Shown piece by piece: positions 44,201-55,173 of a stretch of 64,000 bases of DNA. The stretch is from Thysanoteuthis rhombus (Eukaryota; Mollusca; Cephalopoda; Oegopsida; Thysanoteuthidae), in NCBI GenBank assembly GCA_963457665.1, contig OY735209.1, positions 3,775,081-3,839,080 of the forward strand, read 5' to 3'. Below the pieces are notes generated by a model. It did not search any database. It saw nothing but the letters and a program-made list of their open reading frames with translations, and was not told where the DNA came from. Position numbers and translations under genes: made by a program. Positions within the stretch are counted from its first letter, which is position 1. Each line of letters opens with the position of its first letter.

Positions 44201-46150
44201 GAATTGCAGAGTAACTAAGTTTTCAGTATCTTTTCATGTAGAGAGCAACAGGAAAAGTATTTAAATACTGTCATCATTTTTCAATAGCAAGGGTAAATTT
44301 GTTTGTTAATCTAACAACAATTTTATTTTAAAACAGACAAAATGAAAAGTCAAGTTGATAAAAATCCATTTTGGCAACAGTTTCTTTTTTTTTTTTCATA
44401 AATTATTTCATAATCATTTAAAAGATTATCAGGATTTCAGGACCAAGAAATAAACTTTAATTCTCCCATAACTTTGAAAATAAAGATAAAGAGCTTAAAA
44501 TAAGTATAGTTTTTTTTTTTTTTTTTTTTTAACCAACAAATGGTTTTTTATTCAATTTAAGAAGAATTAAGCGAATTGAAGTATATAAATTAACTGAGTA
44601 GGTCCCCAAACTTTTTTGAACTTGTATTTCAAAATAAAACTTGAATTGAAATTTATAATGGAAGTTTGGTTAGCTTATTCAATTTTAAAATAAAAAAACT
44701 AAAAACTAAATAAAATTGGTGTTCAGATATATTAAAAATATTTCAAAATAAATGGCGAATTTTACATTGTACCACTCCATTAACACAAATTCAGACCCCT
44801 TTAATTACATAAAAATAATATTCTATAAAAACAATATCAGAACATTTAGAAAACTTTTATCAAAACAAGGATCGTGTAACGAATTATATCATCACCAGTG
44901 AAGCCCCAAAAAGTAATCTCTCATATCATTCAAATCTGGGTCCTCCAAAGCATTATTGTGCAAAAAATTTTCAATGTAAAATGATAGAATAATAACTTAC
45001 GTAATAATCATCATTAATCTGTACCATAGGTGCATTGACACAGGCTCCAAGACATTCCACTTCTAGTAAGGTGAACATATTGTCTGGAGTTGTCTCCCCA
45101 TTGCCAATACCTGAAAAACAAAATCATGCTCAAGTCTAAAACTTCACAAAACATTTATATTTTGTAATTAATTCATTCAAAAATGTATCATCTTTGCCAC
45201 TTTGTTGAAATTCATTGAGAATTTTTGGAGATATTGTGTTGATAGAGAACCTTCACAGCTATCTTGAGGTGCGAACACTTAGATAGGACGTAGGGAAGTA
45301 ATTGTGAACAGATCCACTTGAAAATTTCCTGACTTCTTTTGTAGCTACAATGTAGGAGAGGTAATTGTGCATGGATCTGCTGTTATTTAATCACTTCTTT
45401 TCTCATCTATTGCCCAATTTTCCACAAGATTTCATAGAAATTCATAGAGAACTTCTGGAGATATTTTGTGGTTTCCGACACTTAGCAAAGATAGAGGGGA
45501 GATAATCGTGCAGGAGCCGGCACCAAAATTTCTTGACTTCTTTTGAAGTTTTCTTGCCCATCCTTCTATAAATTTAACAGAAATTCATTCAAAACTTTTG
45601 AAGATAGGAAGCAGACGGGCTGATGGATAAAACAGTATCAAAATTTTAGATTTAGACTGTCATTCAAATGTCATCTACAAGTGTTGAGATTATTAGCATA
45701 CATAACCTGAGAATAGACCTATGAAATAAAGTAACCTAGTCAGCAGGAGTAAAGGAGAAAAAAATAGTTTACATGCTGAAAAGTACAATATTTTTACTGT
45801 TCTACTGATTATCTTTTTTCGGTTTTTACTAATAATGTCTTTATTTTGAGACTTAAAAAATGTCATTTTATACAATTTCTTTAAAATTCAGTTGAAAAGA
45901 AAATGTTAAAAAAAATTAATTTCAAGGACTCTATTATATTGAATAAAGCTGATTTTTTATAAGATTGATTTCTATTTATTTCGAATCATAAGCTGCAAGG
46001 GTGTTTGAACATTTGAAAGAAAAATATTTCTGTGAAATACTCTTACCCAGTTTCTTTTTCAAGGCATCAAAAATCACATCTGATCCAACTCCTCCTAACA
46101 TACAAGGTGTTGTCGTACAGATCTGTACAAAGTATTTACCCACAGGTTCC
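41140..46150 (-). CDS. NDUFV2: NDUFV2, complex I 24 kDa flavoprotein 2 subunit, C-terminal half (four exons)
   Basis: Four exons on the minus strand join in phase: 46150-46047, 45110-45001, 43212-43136 and 41242-41140. All have AG acceptors and GTAAGx donors. Joined, they encode about 131 residues that follow the known protein: [58 protein letters not shown], then [10 protein letters not shown] and [10 protein letters not shown] before TGA. The four cysteines that hold the N1a [2Fe-2S] cluster are present (C-x4-C in the first exon, C-x3-C in the second). The subunit sits in the mitochondrial matrix arm of NADH:ubiquinone oxidoreductase beside NDUFV1 and NDUFS1. The N-terminal half (presequence and thioredoxin-like start) is not visible; those exons lie beyond 46150 and may be outside the window. 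There is no stop or frameshift, so this looks like a working gene. Confidence 0.95.
41243..43135 (-). other. NDUFV2: NDUFV2 last intron
   Basis: AT-rich intron. It holds a (TA)n/(CA)n microsatellite at about 42968-43000, a CTGATGA...GAAAC motif at 42348-42371, and the short interspersed motif at 42660-42680. No other gene. Confidence 0.6.
43136..43212 (-). CDS. NDUFV2: NDUFV2 exon, penultimate
   Basis: 77 bases encoding [20 protein letters not shown] and PQPGP with two bases left over. It aligns to the EDLT..DI..II..L..GK.P.PGP segment of the family. The acceptor is TTTTACAG and the donor is CA|GTAAGT. Confidence 0.95.
43213..45000 (-). other. NDUFV2: NDUFV2 intron
   Basis: AT-rich intron with poly(T) tracts (about 44510-44530). 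A decayed CTGAAGA...GCC..GAA motif at 43959-43992 on the plus strand resembles the hammerhead-like ends seen elsewhere. No other gene is recognised. Confidence 0.6.
45001..45110 (-). CDS. NDUFV2: NDUFV2 exon with second Fe-S cysteine pair
   Basis: 110 bases encoding [20 protein letters not shown] and [23 protein letters not shown] supplies the other two cluster cysteines. The acceptor is TTTTTCAG and the donor is TAC|GTAAGT with phase 0. Confidence 0.95.
45111..46046 (-). other. NDUFV2: NDUFV2 intron
   Basis: Intron of 936 bases. Positions about 45205-45260 and 45430-45480 contain similar strings (AAATTCAT.GAGAA.TT.TGGAGATATT), a diverged internal duplication. No gene. Confidence 0.55.
46047..46150 (-). 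CDS. NDUFV2: NDUFV2 exon with first Fe-S cysteine pair
   Basis: 104 bases: one base completing an arginine-type codon, then [24 protein letters not shown] and [11 protein letters not shown], then one base. The cysteine pair CTTTPC ligates the 2Fe-2S cluster. The acceptor is CTACCTTCAG (46160-46151) and the donor is G|GTAAGAG. A Penelope-like fossil starts only about 40 bases upstream of the acceptor. Confidence 0.95.
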
Positions 46151-46190
46151 CTGAAGGTAGATAAAAAATATAAATGCTATTTACCTTCAG

Positions 46191-49100
46191 ATGTATCTGG
46201 GGGGTGGTAGATGTGGGTGTGAGGTTATTGTTAGTAGGAGTTTTGTAAATTAGAGATCTGTGATTAGGGTTTGGTGTTTTAGTCCATTGGGATACAGTTT
46301 TGAGTTTGTTGATCCACACGTCTTCATGTTTTTGTAGAACTTTAGTTATGTCAATTAGAGTAATTTTTTTTTTCTCTATGATAGTAAATCTAGCGTCTGT
46401 GGTAAAAGTGAACTTCTGCAGGAAGTGGGCTGCGATTGTTTTGTGGTTTAATCTTGTGTCTGTAATTGTTGAGTCTAATATTAAATTGCCATTCGGACTT
46501 GCCTATGTATTGTAACTTGCATCTATTGCAATCTAGAAGATATTTGTTTTTACTGCGACAGTTAGTGCTATGGTATATATGTGGTAACTCTTCTGTGATG
46601 GTAATGCTTGTGAATATGTTGGTGTACTTGAGGTGGTTGCAACATAGACTATTTCTTATATTGCAAGGTTTACAGAATTTAGTGGTTCTAGGGATATTTT
46701 TGTGTAAGACTTCATTGTTTATGATATTGTTACTGCTAATCATGTCTTCGATATTTTTGGGTCCGCGGTAAGTGATGACACACGAATTTATGAATGTTTC
46801 TCTTACATCTGTTTCAATGGTGTGGGTGTTCCATCTCCTATTGATGTGTGCTAAGGGTTGAAAGAGGTATGCGGTTAGGTTTATTATTGTAGGAGAGTTT
46901 AAGGGTTTCATCCCTGGATATTCTAGTTGCTTTTTTTTTATTCGGCTTTTTGTATCATCTAGTGGATATCCTTGTTGGGTGAAATATTGTACTAGGTTAT
47001 GGTTATGTCTGTTGAGTTCACTGTCTGTAGAGCGAATTCTTCTAATTCTTAAGGCTTGTGAAGATGGTACGCTTCTTTCTAGGTGTTGGGGATGGGCTGA
47101 CTTAAAGTGGAGGTAATTGTGGGTGTCTGGATTTAGTGTAGAGGGTAGTTTGGCGGTTTCTGTTGTCTATGTATATGCGGGTGTCTAGGAAGACTATGGA
47201 GTAAATGGATGTCACTGAGTCAAACTTAATATGTAAAGATATTCTCTAATTTGGCTTCATCTCCTGTGTATATGAAAAAAATGTCGTCTACATATCTGAC
47301 ATAAAAAATGCTATCATCATATATCTCTGGGTAAACGTGGATTTCTTCAAATTTACCCATGAAGATATAAGCATAGGATAGGGCCGCTACTATGCTCATG
47401 GCACAGCCTTTCACATGAAGGAAGTATCTATTGTTGAAGTTGAAGCTATTTAGAGTTGAAATGTGATGCATTATGGTGGTAATTGTTACAATACTGGGTT
47501 CTTTTGTAGTTCTATTGTTTAGGGCTTCTGTAAGTGCTACGTTACCTTCATCATGTTTGATGTTAGAGTATAGAGATTTAACATCCATAGTGACTAAAAG
47601 TGCTTTGTCTGGGATTGTTGTTATGTGTTAGATTTTGTTAAGGTCTGTGGTGTCTCGTATGTATGATTTAATTTGTGTTGTTAAGGGGTGGATGTAATAA
47701 TCTACATAATTAGATAGTTTGGTAGTGTGGCAGTTAGTGGAGGAGATGACTGGTCTACCTGGGTTTTTTGGTTTGTAGGTTTTGTGAAGTGGGTAGAACC
47801 TAGTGAATTTTGTGGAAGTGGGTTCAAGTATATATTGTGTTTTTTTTATCTATCATTTTGCTGTTGTATATTTCTGTTGGGGATTGGGTTATTGTGTTGG
47901 TGTATTTGTTGAAGGGATCTTTAGGGAATTCTTTGTAACATTCAATGTTGCTTAATTGTATGTTTGCTTCTATGAGGTATTCATCTAAACCCCAGATGAC
48001 TATGGTTCCAACCTTATCTACTCTTGTGATTAAGTTGGTATTTTTTTGAGTCTATTGAGGGCCTTTCATTCTTTAATGGTAAGGTCATCATGTGGTAAGG
48101 ATTGTTGATGTACACTTTTATGTCTTTTCTAACTGCTAGTTCAAACATTTGAATGGTAGTGTCTGTTTTCGGTGGGGATGAAAGATTTGTTGGGGTCTTC
48201 AAGTCTATCTAGGATGTTGCTACCCTGGCTTATTTTTCCAAAGCGGGCTCTAAGTTTAATTCTCCTGAAAAGCCATCGAGATCTTTGTGGAGGATGTAAT
48301 TGTTGGAGTGTGGGGTTCGAGGACAGAAATTTAGGCCTTCATTGGAGTTTGAAGGTGTCCCTAGTAAATCTAAATTTACTCAGGTTAATTACTTTGCCTC
48401 CTGGATCTTCCTTGATTCTGACAATGTGTGATAATTTTTTTAATGAGTTTTCTAAAATCCATATTGGTGATGGTATCAAGCTTTCTGCCCCCCCCCCCTC
48501 CATATTCAGTGGTAGGGGGATGATAGAGGGGTTACCTGCAGGTCAGCATGTTGGGTTGAGTCTTCAGAGTGCCTTGGACAGGTCAATATGATGGGATGAG
48601 GAGGGATGCTTTTCATGAGGCTTCCCTTTTTTGGGAATTTGGGGATTAGTAGGTATCATGTTCTTGTCATGTCTGGTGTTCTTGTTCCTGTTATCTTTGT
48701 GATCGTTTTTGTTGTTTCTTCATATGCATGTGTCTGTTACCCTTATTCTCAGTTCTGTATGAGTGGTGTTGTCTAAGTTTGTTGTATTTGGTTTTGGTAA
48801 TGTTGTCTTTTCCCTTTCTTCTATGTTGGTGTTGATAGCATCCTGGATTTCATCATATCCCTCCGTGTCAGTGTGTTATTGTAATTTCTCTTCCAAATTG
48901 CTAATGTCTATGCGAGTGTCTAATGGTTTTTTGGCAAAATTGAAGGATGTTGTTTATAAGTTCCATGGATAGTGCATGAATCTTATTATTCCATGAGTTG
49001 AGGAAATCTACATCTTGGTGCCCTATGGAGGGGTGTATAGAAATCCTGAAATTTATAGGAGTGAGTTTGTTCTCCTTGCAGGACTTTGAGAAGTCCAAAT

Positions 49101-49410
49101 GTGGCTCAATGTGAGTAACTTTGTCTTTTTCACGGTTGAGTCTAACTGACCATGCTGCAATGTTTTCTGATGAAGTGGATACCATTGTAGTGTAGGGATG
49201 GTTGTCCTTGGCTGATTCGCTGGTTGTTGCAGGAGTATGTTCCTTCTCCATGTCCTTGTAGGGTATGTATATTATGAACTGTAAAGAGTAAGACAAGACT
49301 CAGGAGTAAAGTGTTTTGAGGTAAGGTTCATTTATCGGTTAATATTTTTTTTTAATAATGGTCCAGACATGTTTCAGGATGTATTCCCATCTTCAGTGCT
49401 CTGTGAGTAT
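46191..49410 (-). mobile_element. Penelope-like retroelement fossil with RT and GIY-YIG endonuclease
   Basis: The minus strand encodes, in order, an N-terminal region near 49300-48900 and RT blocks around 47590-47230 (MDVKSLYSNI, KGCAMSIVAALSYAY, catalytic YVDD). A C-terminal GIY-YIG-type endonuclease region follows near 46540-46430 (NKYLLDCNRCKLQYIGKSEW). RT joined to GIY-YIG is diagnostic of Penelope-like elements. At its 5' side (49361-49405) is a hammerhead-like motif, as known from the terminal repeats of this class. The element is old and broken at roughly ten or more places. It lies in sense orientation in the NDUFV2 intron, with its 3' end about 40 bases from a splice acceptor. Confidence 0.85.
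49361..49405 (-). ncRNA. Hammerhead-like motif at the 5' end of the Penelope-like fossil
   Basis: On the minus strand CTGAAGA is followed by a short possible hairpin and then GAAACATGTC, where ACATGT can form the tiny stem III and GTC is the cleavage triplet. This is the arrangement reported for Penelope-like elements. Stem I pairs poorly, so activity is doubtful. Confidence 0.5.
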
Positions 49411-49429
49411 GTGCTTTTGGGAGTTAAAG

Positions 49430-51900
49430 GTTTCATGTGGAACCTGAGTCCACTATCAGGAGCTTTGCCTTGTATGTTGGACATAGATCATCCCAAGGAT
49501 CTGCCATATTTCTCTATCATTGGTGTTGCAGAGCCGGTATTTTCTAAATTTATCTAGTTCATTTCTCTATCTTGTATTCTGTCGGCCTCAGTTTTACATG
49601 TAATCTCTGGGGATCCATGTTGTGAGTTGTGGTATCCATCGGTTGTCTGCCGTTCTTGTGACATGATCTGCCTATTGCCATTTAAGTTTTCTAATGGATT
49701 CTATGATGTCTTGGACTCCTGTTTTCTTCCTGATATATTGTGCTGTCTTTTGATCTCCACGTAAGGTTGAGCATGATCCTTCGTGTGCACATTGCATGTA
49801 TGTCAGTTTGTGAGTCAGTCTCTTGGTTAGGTTCCATGTTTCAGCTCCATAAGGAACTATTGGGAGGATAAGTTGTATACTCTTCTTCTTAGCATTATTT
49901 GGATCATTTTGTTTTCATAAGTTGAGCTTGCTCTGCCAAAAGCTTGCCAACCTTGAGTGATTCTTTTGCTTGATTTCTTGTGGGTTTAATGGAGATTTGT
50001 TGTCCTAGGTAGACGTAGCAGTCTACTTTCCCCAGTTATGTCCTTATTCTCGGTGTGATGGTTGCATGTGACTTTAATTTTACAAGTTCATGTGTAGGCA
50101 GACTCTTTTGCCCTCTTCGTTTCGTTTATGTAGCATTAGTTGGGGGTCATATAGGGTCTCTGCGAAAAGAACTGTCTGCAAATCCGAGGTTGCTCAGATG
50201 TTCACTGTCTATTTTGATCCCTCTATTCTGCCAGTCCAGGTTTCAGGAGATCATCTTGAGACAGGCAGTGAAGAGTTTAGGTGAGCTTATATCACCTTGT
50301 TTTACTCCTATTTGGAGTTGGAAGATTTCAGTCTTTATATAGCCTGATAGAGGAGTGGTTGTGATGGTATATATGTTGCAGTACATAGACGTATCCAGGG
50401 TCTACACCTCGTAGAGAAATGGCCTACATAATCATAGAAATTTCTACGGAGTGGAATGCTTTCTTGAAATCTATGAATGCTACAGCAAGCGGCATTTTGT
50501 ATTCTGCTGCTTCCTCTTTCTGTTGGTTTATTGAATGGAGATGGTCCATGGTTGAGTAGCTTCTTCTAAATCCAGCCTTTTCTTGTGGCTGGTTTTCATC
50601 TGGTGTTTTAGTGATCCGGTTGGTGACGATCTATGTGGACAGTAAACAGATGAAGCTGAGTAGGCTATAGGCCTGTAGTTGTTGAGGTCTTTTTGGTTTC
50701 CTATTTTATGTGGAGGCATTATGATTGCTGTGTTCCATTCCTTCACAACTTTATTTTAGACATAAGTTGGAAAGAATAACTTTTTTTCTAATTTTGATGG
50801 CTTGTTTTACCTCCCATGGTGTAACTTCTGGTTTAATCCTCAAAATGATTGTCAGGGTCTTGCATATCTTGGTTGTTTTATTGGTTGTGTCTTAGAGAGT
50901 CGAGTTCTGGGGTGCGTTCGACCATTCTGTCTCTGTCTGGTTATATCTCCGTTTTCTTCAAGTTATTTGGTTCTGTCCTATCCCGAGAGCTGTGTTCATT
51001 GCTTTAAAGCCCCGTTTTTTGAGAGTGGTTTTGATGATTGCTGTCGTATACCTTCTGTCTTTGGGCTTCTTTTTGATTGTTCTGTTTAGTTCGGTCTCCT
51101 CTATCTTTTCCCTTGTTGTTGGTGGTTTGAGGTTTCTGCACTTTTCAATAAGTTTCCTGATTTCATCTGAGATTTTGCTAATGGTCTGTGTGTTTCTTGG
51201 TTTAAACATGGTGGCAGCTTCTCTCAGAGAGGCTATTTTGCTGTGGAGTTCATTGTTGTTGGTGTCGTTTCCATTGGTAAGTATTTTCTGCGTTCTTTGT
51301 TAGTGTTTACTTGTATCCCACATCTTACCATTGTTTACTTGGTTTAGAATTTGAATATCTTTGTCGCTTTAGTCTGCTAGGATGTAGTCAATTTCGTTCT
51401 TTGTTCCATGGTTGGGACTCTCCCAAGTCCATTTTGTAATAGGTTTCTTTTTGAAGAATGTATTCCTGATTTTGAAGTTGTTTGCAGTTGCAAAGTTTAC
51501 AAGATCTTCACCTCTCTTGCTCCATCTTATCCAAATTCTCCAATGCATCGTTCGTTTCCTTGTCCTACTTGTGTGTTGAAATCTCTCATGTTGACGTTGG
51601 AGTGATTTTTGGTATCCCTTAATGGGGAGTTCAAGTCGTCGTAAGTTGTTAACAATCAACCAAAGAAGGAACGAAGTGGGAGCGTAGACTTGGATGGCGT
51701 TTAGCTTGTACCTCTTTGAGAGTTGTATGGTGACTCTGACTATGTGGTCTGAGATAGCTTTGAAATCCACCACATTGTCTTTTTGTTTAACTTTCTCTCT
51801 TCCATAGTTGGAGAGAAAATATTTGCATTTCAGTTCTATTCTTCTCTTGGTCTTCTTCTCATTTCATTAAAACTGATGTCCTACTTGATGTTTTTGATTT
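49430..51900 (-). mobile_element. RTE-like LINE, minus strand, eroded
   Basis: On the minus strand from 51773 is an endonuclease part (ISDHIVRVTIQLSKRYKLNAI, QVYAPTS, TKWTWESPNHGTKNEIDYIL). A linker at 51209-50958 (ELNRTIKKKPKDRRYTTAII) and an RT start near 50740 (KEWNTAIIMPPHKIGNQKDL, NNYRPIAYS) follow. Then come broken RT pieces and a C-terminal part near 49680-49560 (KWQ.ADHVTRTADNRWIPQL, GRQNTR.RNELDKF). The order and motifs fit the RTE clade. The N-terminus of the endonuclease is missing and there are many stops and frame changes. It is the same family as the fragment at 610-2650. Its 3' end abuts the 5' end of the Penelope-like fossil. Confidence 0.75.
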
Positions 51901-53284
51901 CACTATCTAGATTGGTCAGGTAAGAGGGTGTTCTGACATAGTAGGTGCTGATGTATTATGTTGTACTCTTGTTGAGGTTTTGGGTTTTGTTGGAGCACAT
52001 AACTCCTGCCCAAAACAAGTGATGTGGCTGGGCCTACCTATTTCTATTTTCAAGTGTCTGTTCTAATCGTAAACTCCACCTTTTTAACTTGATGGAAATC
52101 ATATAAAAGTAGCTTCCAAGTGTAAACTGTTTCATATCTCATCTGCATTAAAATCTGGCATGTCTGTTTAGTGAAAGGATCAATCTTTCAAGTTTTCTCC
52201 CAGCTGTTGTACTGCCAGATTTGAGCATTGGAACCCTTCTTTGTAGAAGTATGAAGGATATCTTGCACCCTCAGGATGTTTCTGATGATTCAGTTGGGTT
52301 TAAGGGCCATTCTCTATGAAGAATTCGATTGGAGCTTCCTCAGCTCCATATTCTAGATTTTAATGTGGGGTTCATATTAATTCTCCCCTGAAGGGCTGGG
52401 AAGAGGAGTTGAAATTGGATATAGGGATTAACAGGCAAATGGAAGTGAATCTAAGTTTCAACAAAGCCAGAATTGGGTATGAAATTTTGCAAAGATTCAA
52501 ATAAGAGTAACAATAAATGTTAGCAAAGGTTTGGCTGTTTATGACTGCTAGTTATATAAGCCCCCAAAATAATAGATTATCAGAATTGATTAACAAATGC
52601 GGGTAGAAAGGACGAGCAAATAGGTTATCAACATAAGTTTTGATTCATGAATGAATTGAAATAAGGGCCCGGAGTTTTCTGCCGACATGAAAGTTCGAAG
52701 GGATCTACCGGGATAAGAAAGAATTGAAGGAAAGGAATGTCAGTAACTAAATGCGAGATAGTCTTTAGAATGTTCATCAGTTTTGGTCTTCTAAATTAAA
52801 GCCACTAAAATATTACCTTTTATGTAGTCCAACCTAACTACGTTGAGTGCTTAACTTAAATAGGATGTGTTCTTTGAGATGAAATAAGAATGGATTACTT
52901 TCTATGTGAAGGTGTGGGTGTGTGTAATAACTATATAAACTACTCTAACTGAAGTGATTAAAGTTCAATGATCATTCAATTATTGAATCACTCATTCCCA
53001 TCTTCAAAGAAGAAATGAAAAGCTACTTTTCAATTGACTTCGGTAGAAAAAAAAGTTTCAAATTTCTCCCTTTTTTTTTTTTTTTTTTCATTTTAATTTC
53101 CCCTCAACCCACCTTTCTTTGAGAAAAGAGGAACACCTCTTTTTCTCTGAGGGATCGAGCACTTATGTGAATGGACAATAATGATAAACCAAGTAATTGA
53201 TTTAAACTCGAAATCAAATATAATTGCAGAAAGCGAATGATAAAATGTTTCCAAGGGTTTGGGGGGGGTTCTTCGGTTTTCTAG
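51901..53284. other. Unassigned sequence, probably NDUFV2 intron or 5' flank
   Basis: I looked for the upstream NDUFV2 exon (the ATFYTMYNR region) and did not find it here. No other gene or repeat is recognised. A poly(T) run lies at about 53070-53090. Confidence 0.45.
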
Positions 53285-54437
53285 TTTTTGTACTAATTTC
53301 ATTGCTATTCTTTCTGAAAGGAAAATGACTTCAAGAGCAAATACATGAAAAGGTCATGCTTCGAAATACATCCAATTTGGACAGTCTTTTTCTTGCATTC
53401 ACGGAAAGATATGAGAAGCCATTGATGCAAAATGTTTTCATCTGACCCCACTCTTCATACAAAACACTCTATGCCCTCTATGTCCAAAGATAAAATGCGC
53501 ATGCTCCTAGCCTTCTTTTACCCACACCCGCCTTCAAAATTGAGAAACCAGTCACACCTGCCTTGTGTATAATGTATGAGCAGAAATCGCATTTGTACAA
53601 AGATGAAGAAAAGAAATTTCCTTCCCCATTGTCTTCAACCAAACGGGCATCAATGGAGGGCAACCTTGGTCGCCTTCAACCGACTGAGGATGCGTTAATG
53701 GAGGAATCCACAACTGAAGCCGTCAGAACCTGACTAGAGATATCCAAAAGGAAGAACATGAATTTGTAAGTAGACAGAAGTTGAAACGAAAAAAAAATTA
53801 AAACATTCCTTGTCTAATGTATATCTTGAATCAAACCTGTGGCTTGATTTATTTTTAATTTTTCCTTCTTCTTGCTGCCAAAATGTGTTAGCAATCACAA
53901 CTTGAAGGTTACTTTATTTCTTGATTCATCAGAGCAGAGCTAATCGTTTTTCAAAAATTGAAAACTGGTTTTAATTAGTCCAAATTTTTTTTATTTCTCT
54001 AAAATTATAGAATCCTCTTATCAACTGAAACTTTCTGTCCAAGAGTAGCATCTTGGCTTTTAAAATTTGATTTCACTCCTAATCCTTCATCTTTTTATCT
54101 TTGCCTGAACACAGCATCTCTTCAATGGGATTCTTTTTCATTTGAATTCACTGCCTCTACATAAGTAACAAGTCTTCTTCCAGTTGTGTCACTACCATTT
54201 TGGAGATTAGGAATTTCAGTTCTGATACCATTTTAATGGTTTATCATTGATGGGAAGTTTGAATGCTTAAGAATCAGAAAGCATGTGTGTAATAGATTGA
54301 ATTGTTAGCTAATGTCTTTTTCTCATCTTGGTTATGATGGTGTGTCAGAACACTTAAGATTTTCTTTTTTTTTTTTTTTTTTAGTAAATGAGAATTTTTA
54401 GGCTTTTACTAATTTGCCCTACCAAAGGGATGTGTGT

Positions 54438-54590
54438 GTGTGTGATATATATTATATATATATATATTATATATATATATTATATATATATTATATATAT
54501 ATATATATATTATATATATATATATATATTATATATATATATATATATATTATATATATTATATATATATATATAATATATATATATAAT

Positions 54591-54632
<42 letters not shown>
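54438..54632. repeat. (TA)n microsatellite with periodic interruptions
   Basis: Nearly 200 bases of alternating TA, broken at intervals by TTA/TAA steps (TATATTATATATA). Repeat expansion or slippage is likely, and the frames read across it are meaningless. Confidence 0.9.
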
Positions 54633-54633
<1 letters not shown>

Positions 54634-54719
54634 CAAACTAGGAAACATATCTATTCCATACGGAGATTTGGAATATATTTAGCAAAATGGGCCATTGTTA
54701 GTCACATCCGCTTCCAGCA

Positions 54720-55003
54720 TGTCAGGCCTGTTGAAGCTTGGTTCTGCTCACTGCACCTGATATTGCCTTAAGAGGTCACCCGTCTAGATACTGACCAGGC
54801 AAAATGTTGCTTTACTAGGGTAATCTTACAAGAACTGGTATGTTGAAAGTTGTCCATTACCCTGTAGCCTTGGAACACAATCCTAGTCCTTGTGCTGTGT
54901 GCATGGTGGAGAGGCATTGGATACCATTTTAAATCTTGAGTATGACCCACTGGTAGATTAAACCACAGCTTTCAAATCTGGACACAGGCACTTTACCACT
55001 GGA
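54720..55003 (-). mobile_element. tRNA-derived SINE, copy in segmental duplication 2
   Basis: On the minus strand from about 55003, GGGGATCCAGTGGTAAAGTGCC is a decayed A box. The body aligns to 36230-35960 throughout, for example ACAAGGACTAGGATTG in both. It sits at the equivalent position of the duplicated segment. Confidence 0.7.
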
Positions 55004-55173
55004 TCCCCCCCCTCCACCATTTCCTTCCTATAAAATAGGATTCTGATAGGAAATTTGTATATTTTGCATCACAAAGCTGTCATTGTGTAGGTTTCGGTAT
55101 AGAACATGACATCTTGCTGATAATCTCCAATGCAAATTCATGATCTGTTTTTCTTATTTCTTTTACCTTTCAG

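Noticed and set aside
54388-54602. YIYIIYIYI-type frames
   Set aside because: They are a translation of a TA microsatellite.
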